Source: Thermosipho africanus Ob7
GTDB taxonomy: Bacteria > Thermotogota > Thermotogae > Thermotogales > Fervidobacteriaceae
Length of the DNA stretch: 43,572 bases
NCBI RefSeq assembly: GCF_003351105.1
Contig: NZ_NKRG01000010.1
Coordinates: 1 to 43,572 of the forward strand
Direction: 5' to 3'
Shown here: positions 1 through 6,388 of the stretch, one piece after another
Numbering within the stretch: position 1 is the first letter of the stretch
Layout of the letters: every line of letters begins with the position of its first letter
Position numbers and translations under genes: made by a program
Notes under the pieces: model-generated
The model's input: the letters and a program-made list of their open reading frames with translations, nothing else
What the model was told of the DNA's origin: nothing
Database searches by the model: none

Positions 1-476
1 TTGTTTTATCATTTTAACAATTTTCTTTATTGCTGAATCGTAATCACTTCATAGAAGGTAGATTATTTATTAGAATATAACTTTAAATGGTTGAATATTA
101 GTTGATACATAAGTATATAATCTATGCTCCGGATGTTTTTTTAGACTCGTGACAGTATTAAGTATTTTGTTAAATAGTTCTTGCAGAGAAGATATACTAA
201 ACGAATATTGTCGATCTACACTTTCTTTTTAACAGGTGCAGCCTTTTTTATTTTGGCCTGAGTAACTCTGTTTGTGTTAATGGGCTTGAAAAAATGAAGT
301 TAACATATAATAAATATTAATTTTCTAAAATTTGGAGAATAAATATTTTGGAATTATTATTATTACTTTGTATCATGTAAATTATTTTTGAAATAAAAAC
401 GTTTAATATAATTATCATACATTTTTAAAAGATGAAATGAAATAAATTCATTGTTTTAAATAGATTTAAATTAATA
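1..476. other. AT-rich region without an intact gene
   Basis: No open frame here looks like a complete gene on either strand, and stops are frequent in all frames. The only coding-like traces are the membrane-segment remnant at about 149-297 and a short minus-strand stretch at the left edge (about 1-48, reading SDYDSAIKKIVKMIKQ), which lacks a start codon and is preceded by a stop. The DNA is more AT-rich than the gene-dense parts of the window. It reads as decayed sequence at the boundary of an inserted or rearranged segment. Confidence 0.5.
149..297 (+). pseudogene. decayed membrane-protein gene fragment
   Basis: From 178 one frame reads a basic stretch and then a hydrophobic helix (FFLTGAAFFILA), an in-frame TGA at 259-261, and a second hydrophobic stretch ending in Lys (VTLFVLMGLKK) before a TGA at 295-297. 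A neighbouring frame from 149 to about 230 also reads coding-like residues (VLSILLNSSCREDILNEYC), which suggests a frameshift between the halves. This is typical of the last transmembrane helix and cytoplasmic tail of a transporter, possibly MFS-type, but the family cannot be named. No start codon or ribosome binding site is present. Confidence 0.35.
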
Positions 477-505
477 TTGACGTTTTATATATTGTTATAT
501 ATAAT
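477..505 (+). promoter_or_regulatory. sigma-70-type promoter for the 549-3073 genes
   Basis: TTGACG (477-482) and a perfect TATAAT (500-505) are separated by 17 bp, which matches the housekeeping consensus closely. The expected transcription start is about 40 bases before the start codon at 549, and a purine-rich ribosome binding site (AAAAGGGGGAAG) lies between. This is the only strong promoter seen ahead of the next three genes. Confidence 0.7.
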
Positions 506-548
506 ATACGTGTCATTTTAAGTGAAAGAATAAAAGGGGGAAGAATGT

Positions 549-1445
549 ATGATTGATATGCAACTATTTATGACGAAAGAGGGGGATATATGTAGTGTTG
601 AGGGGTGGTGGCATCCTGAAGATAAAGTGATTTGCAATTACATTTACATACAACAACCTGATGGAGATATAGAGATAGAAAACAGAAAATATGTAAAAGT
701 AATACGTAAGAAAGATGGAAGTTGGCGCAGCTTTGAAGAACAGTTAGAGTATATTAAAAAATTGGGAAGAAAACATACAAAAGCATATTTTGTTGAACAT
801 AAAATGTTGGTTGATAAAAGTAATATAGAAAAATTTTATGATCCGTTTTATACATTTGATAAATTTTCGAATAATTATCCTCAAGAGTTTTACTATTTAG
901 AAGAATTTTTAAAATTATTAGGTGTCTCAAAAGAAGAATACAGTGAAATAGGAATGGTTGGATCATATCAGGTAGGACTTAGAAAAGAAAAGAGTGATAT
1001 AGATGTTTTATTTAGATTTAATTTGAAAAGAAATATGGAAATATTTGAAAAGATTATAGGATTATCATCTAAAAAGGGTATGGAAGTTTTTGATAGAGGA
1101 AAGAAAACTCCTTTAAGAGTATACTTTAGGGATAAAATATTTTGTTGCCATTTTGCATATGAAAATACTGAGGATATTCCTAAGATATTTTCGATAGATT
1201 ATAGGAATTTAGGAGCAGTAAATTATAAAGTTGAAATTATAGATAATACCCATTCAATATATGCACCTACGATTGTTTTAGGAAGAATATTAAGTACAGA
1301 TGAAAAAATGAATATTGTAATATATCACGGTGGAAATAAGGGAGAGTATAATGTTGGTGATATTTTAAATGTAAAAGGTGAATTGATAGAAAATAATTTG
1401 GGAAAGTTTTTAAATGCAAAAAATGTTGAAAAGTTAAAAGATTAA
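549..1445 (+). CDS. archaeal-type predicted nucleotidyltransferase
   Basis: The 298-residue protein contains a polymerase-beta-type nucleotidyltransferase signature: a Gly-Ser pair at 138-139 followed by the Asp-x-Asp pair D150/D152 (KEKSDIDVLF). Its N-terminal block (VEGWWHPEDKVICNYIYI, 17-34) and C-terminal OB-like segment (IVIYHGG, then VGDILNVKGEL) resemble, from memory, an uncharacterised predicted-nucleotidyltransferase family common in archaea (COG1665-like). The substrate is unknown. The ATG at 549 follows an AAAAGGGGGAAG ribosome binding site and a strong promoter. A methyltransferase gene follows after 12 bases, so the two are probably co-transcribed. The archaeal resemblance and the decayed DNA upstream suggest acquisition by transfer. 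The nucleotidyltransferase fold is fairly secure; the family assignment is not. Confidence 0.6.
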   Translation: MIDMQLFMTKEGDICSVEGWWHPEDKVICNYIYIQQPDGDIEIENRKYVKVIRKKDGSWRSFEEQLEYIKKLGRKHTKAYFVEHKMLVDKSNIEKFYDPFYTFDKFSNNYPQEFYYLEEFLKLLGVSKEEYSEIGMVGSYQVGLRKEKSDIDVLFRFNLKRNMEIFEKIIGLSSKKGMEVFDRGKKTPLRVYFRDKIFCCHFAYENTEDIPKIFSIDYRNLGAVNYKVEIIDNTHSIYAPTIVLGRILSTDEKMNIVIYHGGNKGEYNVGDILNVKGELIENNLGKFLNAKNVEKLKD

Positions 1446-1457
1446 GGGGATGAGAGA

Positions 1458-2198
1458 ATGGGGGGGCATCAAGGTAATTTTAGTAAGATTTGGAATAAAG
1501 TTTGGATAGGTAATAATACATATTCTGATGAAAAGGTGAGAGACTATGTTTCAAGATTAAAAGTTAAACAGATAGTAGAATACATAAAGAGAGAATTTAA
1601 AATAAGTAATGTTGGAACTATTGCCGAAATTGGTTGTGGTGATGGAAGAATTTTAAAATTAGTAGGGAGAGATTTAAACAGTAAAGAACTTATTGGTATA
1701 GATATTTCAGAAAAGGCAATTTATAAGGCAAGGAAAATGTTTGGAAATCAAATGTTACTAAAGCTTGGTAGTGCAGTAAATGTACCAATAGAAGATAATT
1801 ATTGTGATTTAGTATTGTCATTGGGAGTTATTGAGCATTATAGATTAAAAGAAGACTTAGAAAAATCTGTAAAAGAAATTTATAGAATTTTGAAACCAGG
1901 CGGTATAGCGGTGATAATGGTTCCAAATAGAATATCTTTTGGAGTTATTGATAGGATTATTCAACAAATTTTTGGAAAATGGGATTATGGTTATCAAAAA
2001 GAGTTAACTCCAAAACAGTTAGAGAAGATAATTAAAAAGAGTGGATTTTCGGTTATTAAGTATAAAATTACCAATCTTATTGTAGTTCCTGGAGTTAGGA
2101 AAAATTTTAGGTTCCGTGTAATTAGAACATTTGATACTTTTTTAAAAAAGATTGTAAATGATTGTGGATTTTATCTATATACATATTCTAAAAAATAG
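1458..2198 (+). CDS. class I SAM-dependent methyltransferase
   Basis: A 246-residue Rossmann-fold methyltransferase of the UbiE/Methyltransf_11 type. SAM motif I is at 57-63 (EIGCGDG), the ribose-binding acidic residue lies in IDIS (81-84), motif IV is DLVLSLGVIEH (117-127), and the post-motif reads LKPGG. The C-terminal third is basic and poorly conserved, probably forming the substrate-binding part. The substrate cannot be told from sequence; small molecules, lipids and quinones are all possible, and quinones are unlikely in a fermentative anaerobe. The ATG at 1458 follows an AGGGGATGAGAG ribosome binding site only 12 bases after the upstream gene, so the pair is probably one transcript with the exporter that follows. 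Confidence 0.8.
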   Translation: MGGHQGNFSKIWNKVWIGNNTYSDEKVRDYVSRLKVKQIVEYIKREFKISNVGTIAEIGCGDGRILKLVGRDLNSKELIGIDISEKAIYKARKMFGNQMLLKLGSAVNVPIEDNYCDLVLSLGVIEHYRLKEDLEKSVKEIYRILKPGGIAVIMVPNRISFGVIDRIIQQIFGKWDYGYQKELTPKQLEKIIKKSGFSVIKYKITNLIVVPGVRKNFRFRVIRTFDTFLKKIVNDCGFYLYTYSKK

Positions 2199-2224
2199 CA
2201 TGAAAATAAAGTTGAGGTGGAAAA

Positions 2225-3073
2225 ATGATTTATGCAATTCTTTCAGCAGTATTGATGGGTAGTACGGCTATTTTTAACAAATTTGCATTAAAAGACTTTG
2301 ATCCCATGTTTGCCACAGTAATCAACTCGTTGTTAGCAGGTATTTTTTCATTATTTTTTCTAAAAAAGTTTCAGAAAATAAATATGTATGTTATTTTCGT
2401 AGGGTTGTTTAATGCCGTAGGATTGCTTTTTATGTTTATGGGTCTTTCAAAGCTTGATCCTGGTATAGCAATGGTTCTTGGAACATCATATTATATCTTT
2501 ACATCTTTGTATTCTGTCCTTTTATTCAAAGAAAAAATTTCTATGAGTGTATTTTTTCAGATAGCGGTTAATATTTTTGGAATAATTTTAATTATTATGC
2601 CTTCTTATAAAGTTGAGAATCTAAATCTTGTTGGTGGTATATTTTCTATATGTTCGGCTCTATTTTTTGCAACCAGTAATTCAGTTGCAAAGTTATCAAA
2701 GATTCAGGCAGATTTTTTAGTTTTTGCAAATAATATTATAACTTTCTTAGTTATCAGCATTCTTTATTTTTCTATATATGGAACTAGCTCTCTTTCATTC
2801 AGCTTACGTGGCTTTATTTTTCTAACCATAGCTTCATTTATAGGTTCATTTTTGGGATTATATTTTTTCTACAAAAGTTTGAGTAAAATAGGTTTTTCAA
2901 TTGCAAATATAGTAAGAACTTTAAATCCAATTACTTCGTTGCTACTTTCAAGACTATTCTTTCCAAATGTAATAACAATGAGACAGTGGATAGGTATAAT
3001 AATTGTTATTTTTTCAATATATAGATTAAATGTTTTAATTAATAGAACAAAAGTTGAACTAAAGAAAGCTTAA
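2225..3073 (+). CDS. EamA/DMT-family transporter
   Basis: The 282-residue protein is almost wholly hydrophobic, with about ten predicted transmembrane helices arranged as two repeated halves of five, the drug/metabolite transporter (EamA) architecture. The first helix contains the usual small-residue pattern (AVLMGSTAIFNKFAL) and the second half ends in a basic tail. Family members export amino acids, nucleosides or other small metabolites; the substrate is not predictable. It lies 26 bases after the methyltransferase with ribosome binding site GAGGTGG, and a hairpin follows its stop. One possibility is that it exports the product of the two upstream enzymes; that is inference only. Confidence 0.8.
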   Translation: MIYAILSAVLMGSTAIFNKFALKDFDPMFATVINSLLAGIFSLFFLKKFQKINMYVIFVGLFNAVGLLFMFMGLSKLDPGIAMVLGTSYYIFTSLYSVLLFKEKISMSVFFQIAVNIFGIILIIMPSYKVENLNLVGGIFSICSALFFATSNSVAKLSKIQADFLVFANNIITFLVISILYFSIYGTSSLSFSLRGFIFLTIASFIGSFLGLYFFYKSLSKIGFSIANIVRTLNPITSLLLSRLFFPNVITMRQWIGIIIVIFSIYRLNVLINRTKVELKKA

Positions 3074-3079
3074 TTAAAG

Positions 3080-3109
3080 AGCTCCCCTACCTAAAAAGGC
3101 AGGGGAGCT
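3080..3109. terminator. bidirectional hairpin between convergent genes
   Basis: An inverted repeat with arms AGCTCCCCTACC and GGCAGGGGAGCT (11 of 12 positions pair) surrounds a six-base loop. It lies between the ends of the exporter gene (+) and the flavoprotein gene (-). The flanks are A/T-rich without a long uninterrupted T-run on either side, so it probably serves both directions. Confidence 0.7.
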
Positions 3110-3127
3110 TAGAAAATAAATTTTTGA

Positions 3128-4462
3128 TTACTGAATAGCCTTTAATGCAACAGTATTTAAGAAATTCCAAGGTTTGTTAAAGTGGGGTTGGAAGAAAAAG
3201 TCTGAAAATGCAAGATCCACTAAAGTCATATTATTTGAAATAGCAAGTGAAAGAGTATTTATACTTTCTGCTACATTAGCTTTAGACATTATCTGACCAC
3301 CTAGGATCCTTTTAGTTTTATCGTCATATACAATTTTTATGTATACTTTTTCATACTCAGGCATAAACTCCGGTCTGTTATTTTCTATTGTAAATATAGT
3401 TTTCACATCTAAATTTCTTTCTTCTGCAAACTGTTGGCTTAACCCAGTAGTAAAGACGTTATATGAATACACTTTAACACCTGAAGTTCCTTGTGTTCCC
3501 TTGTATTCTACCGTATCATCGAACAAATTATATGCAGCAATTGTTCCCATCCTAACAGCATTTGTTGCAAGTGGAATATACTCATATGAATTAGTAGGTG
3601 TAAACCAAACGGCTGCACTATCTCCTACGGCAAATAAATCATTTTCAAAAGTATGAAGATACTTGTCGACTTTAATTGCTCCGTTTTCTAGCATTTCTAC
3701 TTTTCCTTTAAAAAGTTCTGTATTTGGCTTGAATCCCATTGCAAGCACTACCATATCTGCATTATATTCACCTTTGTCGGTGATAATTTTACTTACATGG
3801 TTGTTTTCACCTTTAAATTCTACAACTTTTTCTCCAAGAATAAGCTCAACACCGTTATTTTTTAATTCTGCTTCTAAAATATCTGTAAATTCTCTATCAA
3901 GGTATCTTGATAGAATTCTATCTTTTATATCAAAGAGCATAACTTCTTTTCCGTTTTCTTTAAAAGCTTCAGCAAGTTCAACGCCAATATATCCTGCACC
4001 TATAACGGCAATTCTTTTAGCATTTTTTGAATGATTAATTATATCTTGTGCGTGGTAAAAGTTTTTTGAAAGTTTTATTCCTTCAAGGTCAATTCCTGGA
4101 ATATTCGGAATAATTGGCCATGAACCAGAAGATATCAGCAACTTGTCGTAAGTATCTTTGAAAGTCTCACCGGTTTCAAGATTTTTAACAAGAACCCATT
4201 TTTCATTTGTGTTGACATCAATTACCTCATGTTTCATCTTTGGATTTGCTCCCATTTCTGATAATTGTTTTGGGGAAGAATAGAATAGTTTTTCAGGGTC
4301 TTTCACCACGCCACCAACGTGGAGTGCAATTCCACATGAGAGAAATGATATTGTGCCATTTTTCTCATAGATTGTAATATCTACTTTGTCTCCATATAAT
4401 TTTTTTGCAGTTACAGTAAATGCAGTTCCAGCATGTGTACAGCCTATAACTATTACTTTCAT
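3128..4462 (-). CDS. CoA-disulfide reductase / NADH oxidase-type flavoprotein
   Basis: A 444-residue FAD/NAD(P)H oxidoreductase of the NADH oxidase/peroxidase/CoA-disulfide reductase group. It shows an N-terminal FAD-binding start (VIVIGCTHAG), the single active-site cysteine C43 in SFLSCG, a second dinucleotide fold near 150 (IGAGYIGVELAEA), the FAD contact LFAVGDSA and a C-terminal dimerisation domain. The single cysteine separates it from glutathione reductase-like enzymes with a CxxxxC pair. Known activities in this group are water- or peroxide-forming NADH oxidation, CoA-disulfide reduction and CoA-dependent sulfur or polysulfide reduction; sequence alone does not choose between them. 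The start follows AAGGAGG. It has its own consensus promoter with an operator-like dyad in the spacer, linking it to the adjacent ArsR cluster. Confidence 0.85.
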   Translation of the reverse strand: MKVIVIGCTHAGTAFTVTAKKLYGDKVDITIYEKNGTISFLSCGIALHVGGVVKDPEKLFYSSPKQLSEMGANPKMKHEVIDVNTNEKWVLVKNLETGETFKDTYDKLLISSGSWPIIPNIPGIDLEGIKLSKNFYHAQDIINHSKNAKRIAVIGAGYIGVELAEAFKENGKEVMLFDIKDRILSRYLDREFTDILEAELKNNGVELILGEKVVEFKGENNHVSKIITDKGEYNADMVVLAMGFKPNTELFKGKVEMLENGAIKVDKYLHTFENDLFAVGDSAAVWFTPTNSYEYIPLATNAVRMGTIAAYNLFDDTVEYKGTQGTSGVKVYSYNVFTTGLSQQFAEERNLDVKTIFTIENNRPEFMPEYEKVYIKIVYDDKTKRILGGQIMSKANVAESINTLSLAISNNMTLVDLAFSDFFFQPHFNKPWNFLNTVALKAIQ

Positions 4463-4517
4463 ATTTTTTTCAGCCTCCTTAATTTGAGAATAATTTAACT
4501 TTTAGACTTCATCTATA

Positions 4518-4546
4518 ATTATACTTAGTTTATACTAATTTGTCAA
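4518..4546 (-). promoter_or_regulatory. flavoprotein gene promoter with operator-like dyad
   Basis: Read on the minus strand, TTGACA (4546-4541) and TATAAT (4523-4518) are exact consensus boxes with a 17-bp spacer. The spacer contains a perfect inverted repeat, TTAGT-N4-ACTAA (4525-4538). Similar half-sites occur at the arsP, arsR and MATE promoters nearby, so this is a candidate ArsR binding site that would block RNA polymerase directly. Confidence 0.7.
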
Positions 4547-4549
4547 GTA

Positions 4550-4583
4550 AAAAATAAGAGGGTAAATTTACCCTCTTATTTTT
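4550..4583 (-). terminator. intrinsic terminator of the arsP-thioredoxin operon
   Basis: A perfect 34-base palindrome centred between 4566 and 4567, with arms built around AATAAGAGGGTAAA. It starts about 10 bases past the stop codon of the CxxC protein gene. On the minus strand it leads into a T-run (TTATTTTTT). The promoter of the flavoprotein gene follows immediately, so it separates the two units. Confidence 0.85.
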
Positions 4584-4593
4584 CTAATTATCC

Positions 4594-4830
4594 TTATTGT
4601 AAAAGCTTTTTTGCTTCTTCGAGTGTAGGAATTTTTCCAGAAATAACTATTTTTCCATCGATTGCAACAGCTGGTGTTGCAACAACTCCGCGAGAGATAA
4701 TCTCGTTGATATCTTGTACTTTTTCAATAGTTGCATCGATATTTAGTTCTTCTACTGCCATTTTCATTATTTTTTCAGTTTGTTTGCATCTTGGACATCC
4801 ACTTCCTAAAATTTCAATCTTTTTTGCCAT
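4594..4830 (-). CDS. small thioredoxin-like redox-active disulfide protein
   Basis: A 78-residue miniature thioredoxin fold. It has the active site C12-P-R-C15 after the first beta strand (EILGSGCPRC), the cis-proline segment VATPAVAIDG and a C-terminal helix. This matches the redox-active disulfide protein 2 (TIGR00412-type) family. Such proteins are commonly encoded next to COG0701/ArsP permeases, as here, where the gap is only 12 bases. It probably supplies thiol reduction linked to the permease substrate or its metal-thiol adducts; the partner is inferred. The ribosome binding site is AAGGAGGGG. Confidence 0.85.
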   Translation of the reverse strand: MAKKIEILGSGCPRCKQTEKIMKMAVEELNIDATIEKVQDINEIISRGVVATPAVAIDGKIVISGKIPTLEEAKKLLQ

Positions 4831-4842
4831 ATTATCCCCTCC

Positions 4843-5931
4843 TTATATTCTTCCGTATATTAAACCAAATATAGTAGAGAATATTACTACCAAGGTAAAG
4901 TATGTAAATGCTTTTTTCTTTCCAAAAAGTCTTGTTATAACAATCATACTTGGAAGGCTCAAAGAATTTCCTGCCATAAGGAGTGCAAGTGTTGGCCCTT
5001 TTGCCATTCCAAGTTCTCTTAAAGCCTGAACAATTGGTACTTCAGTAAGTGTTGCAAAATACATAAACATTCCAATAACTGATGCAAAAAGATTTGAAAG
5101 TATTCCGTTGCTTCCAAGTATTTTTGTAACCACTTCTTGAGGAAGAAGTTTGGTTATTATTCCCGCTAAAAATACTCCAATAAAAAGGTAAGGCAAAATC
5201 TTTTTTGCAAAATCCCAAGTTTCTTCCAGCCAGCTTTTTGTAGTATCTCTTTTAAATGAAAACACTGCCATTAAAAATACAATAATTGATATGACAAACA
5301 TTGTTGTATACTTAACTGCTGGATTAATTTTCAACCCACCAATTATTAAGAATGCAAGTTGTAGCAAGAAAAATACAAGAACTTTTAGACCATTTTCGCT
5401 TTTTTCTTCTGTTGTAATAAAACCACCTTCACCTTTTTCTTGGAATAATAATTCCATTATCAGACCAATCAGTATAGCAGCAGTTATAGTTGCTATTAAT
5501 CTTGCCAGTCCTAGATCCCAGCCAAGAACTCTAGCAGTTAAAAATATTGCAGCTATGTTTATTGCAGGTCCAGCAAAAAGAAACGTGGTTGCCGGTCCAA
5601 TTCCAGCACCTTTTTTATATATCCCTCCAAAAAGCGGAAGAATGGTACAAGAGCATACTGCAAGTATTCCACCACTTACTGCTGCAATGGGGTAAGAAAT
5701 AATCCTTTTTGCAGTTGGTCCTAAAAGCTTTAGTACAGCATCTTTTTTTAGCATGACACTTATGGTTCCGGCAATAAAGAATGCCGGTACAAGACAAAGC
5801 AATACATGCTCTCTTGCATATTCTTGTAGCATTTGAAATCCATTTAATATGCTATCTTGAACGATAGAAGCATTAAATGGGACAAAGTAGAATATTAAAA
5901 ATATTGTTAAAATAATCACAAACTCCTTCAC
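4843..5931 (-). CDS. arsP: ArsP-type permease (COG0701)
   Basis: A 362-residue integral membrane protein with about eight to ten helices. It carries the hallmark of the COG0701 permease family, a Cys-Ser-Cys in C93-S-C95 followed by TILPLFGGIYKKGAGIG, and a second-half counterpart (EVPIVQALRELGMAKGP). Family members include ArsP, an exporter of trivalent organoarsenicals. The adjacent arsR with an arsenite-type cysteine pair and the CxxC protein support an arsenic role, though other COG0701 proteins have no proven substrate. The start is GTG at 5931, preceded by AAAGGATG at good spacing. It has its own promoter carrying half-sites like those at neighbouring promoters. Confidence 0.75.
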   Translation of the reverse strand: MKEFVIILTIFLIFYFVPFNASIVQDSILNGFQMLQEYAREHVLLCLVPAFFIAGTISVMLKKDAVLKLLGPTAKRIISYPIAAVSGGILAVCSCTILPLFGGIYKKGAGIGPATTFLFAGPAINIAAIFLTARVLGWDLGLARLIATITAAILIGLIMELLFQEKGEGGFITTEEKSENGLKVLVFFLLQLAFLIIGGLKINPAVKYTTMFVISIIVFLMAVFSFKRDTTKSWLEETWDFAKKILPYLFIGVFLAGIITKLLPQEVVTKILGSNGILSNLFASVIGMFMYFATLTEVPIVQALRELGMAKGPTLALLMAGNSLSLPSMIVITRLFGKKKAFTYFTLVVIFSTIFGLIYGRI

Positions 5932-5955
5932 AAGAAATCATCCTTTCTATAATAG

Positions 5956-6002
5956 TTAGTAGTTTCGATAATTAGTATATAATAAAATTCTTATATTGTC
6001 AA
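5956..6002 (-). promoter_or_regulatory. arsP promoter with TTAGT half-sites
   Basis: On the minus strand, TTGACA (6002-5997) and TATACT (5979-5974) are separated by 17 bp. On the plus strand TTAGT occurs at 5956-5960 and 5972-5976, and the latter forms an imperfect TTAGT-N4-AATAA dyad overlapping the -10 box. This resembles the perfect dyad at the flavoprotein promoter and suggests shared control. The region lies between the arsR stop and the arsP start. Confidence 0.6.
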
Positions 6003-6010
6003 TAAAAAAA

Positions 6011-6274
6011 TTATTTTAAAGCGCTGAGAATAGCTTTAACAATCTTGTTATCTTGCAATTTGTATATTACCATGTTGCCATTTCTTTCATCTTTGATTAA
6101 TTTTAAATTTCTTAAGATAGAAAGATGCTGTGAAAGGTTTGGTTGGCTCGTATTTATTTGTGATAGAAGTTCACAAACACAATGTTCTTTTTCACTTAGT
6201 AGGTATAATATCTTAAGTCTAATTGGATGTCCAAGTGCCTTTAAAATGCTTGCAGCCTCTTCGAATTTTTCCAC
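6011..6274 (-). CDS. arsR: ArsR/SmtB-family metal-sensing repressor
   Basis: An 87-residue winged-helix protein with the full ArsR fold: a first helix ending in LGHPIRLKILYLL, then the sensor helix, then the DNA-recognition helix (TSQPNLSQHLSILRN). The sensor helix has C32-V-C34, the same cysteine pair position as arsenite sensors of the E. coli ArsR type, so As(III)/Sb(III) or a soft-metal thiol ligand is the likely inducer. The start is GTG at 6274 behind AAAGGAGTG. The gene is transcribed divergently from the MATE exporter and sits upstream of arsP on the same strand with a separate promoter between. It probably represses itself and its neighbours through TTAGT/ACTAA elements. Confidence 0.88.
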   Translation of the reverse strand: MEKFEEAASILKALGHPIRLKILYLLSEKEHCVCELLSQINTSQPNLSQHLSILRNLKLIKDERNGNMVIYKLQDNKIVKAILSALK

Positions 6275-6306
6275 TTTTTCACTCCTTTTTTTGTAAATTC
6301 TTTTTT

Positions 6307-6336
6307 ATTATAACTAATTTTTACTAATATTGTCAA
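6307..6336 (-). promoter_or_regulatory. arsR promoter overlapping operator motif
   Basis: On the minus strand, TTGACA (6336-6331) and TATAAT (6312-6307) are exact consensus boxes with an 18-bp spacer. The spacer carries TTAGT-AAAA-ATTAG, a degenerate version of the dyad seen at the flavoprotein promoter. Its -35 box overlaps the -35 box of the divergent MATE promoter, so one bound repressor could silence both. Confidence 0.65.
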
Positions 6337-6377
6337 TTATTTTTACGTATGTTAAAATAATTAGTAATCCTAACTAA
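6330..6377 (+). promoter_or_regulatory. MATE gene promoter with flanking TTAGT/ACTAA arms
   Basis: TTGTCA (6330-6335) and TAAAAT (6353-6358) are 17 bp apart. Just downstream TTAGT (6361-6365) and ACTAA (6373-6377) form an inverted repeat with a 7-bp gap, placed where a repressor would block initiation. The right arm runs into the ribosome binding site AAGGAGG of the MATE gene. Confidence 0.6.
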
Positions 6378-6388
6378 GGAGGATTTAT

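Noticed and set aside
3128..4462. Considered as a dihydrolipoamide dehydrogenase or glutathione reductase
   Set aside because: It has one redox cysteine (SFLSCG) and not the CxxxxC pair, so it belongs with NADH oxidase/CoA-disulfide reductase.
5291..5695. Plus-strand open frame opposite the arsP gene
   Set aside because: Antisense shadow of a conserved permease with no start context.
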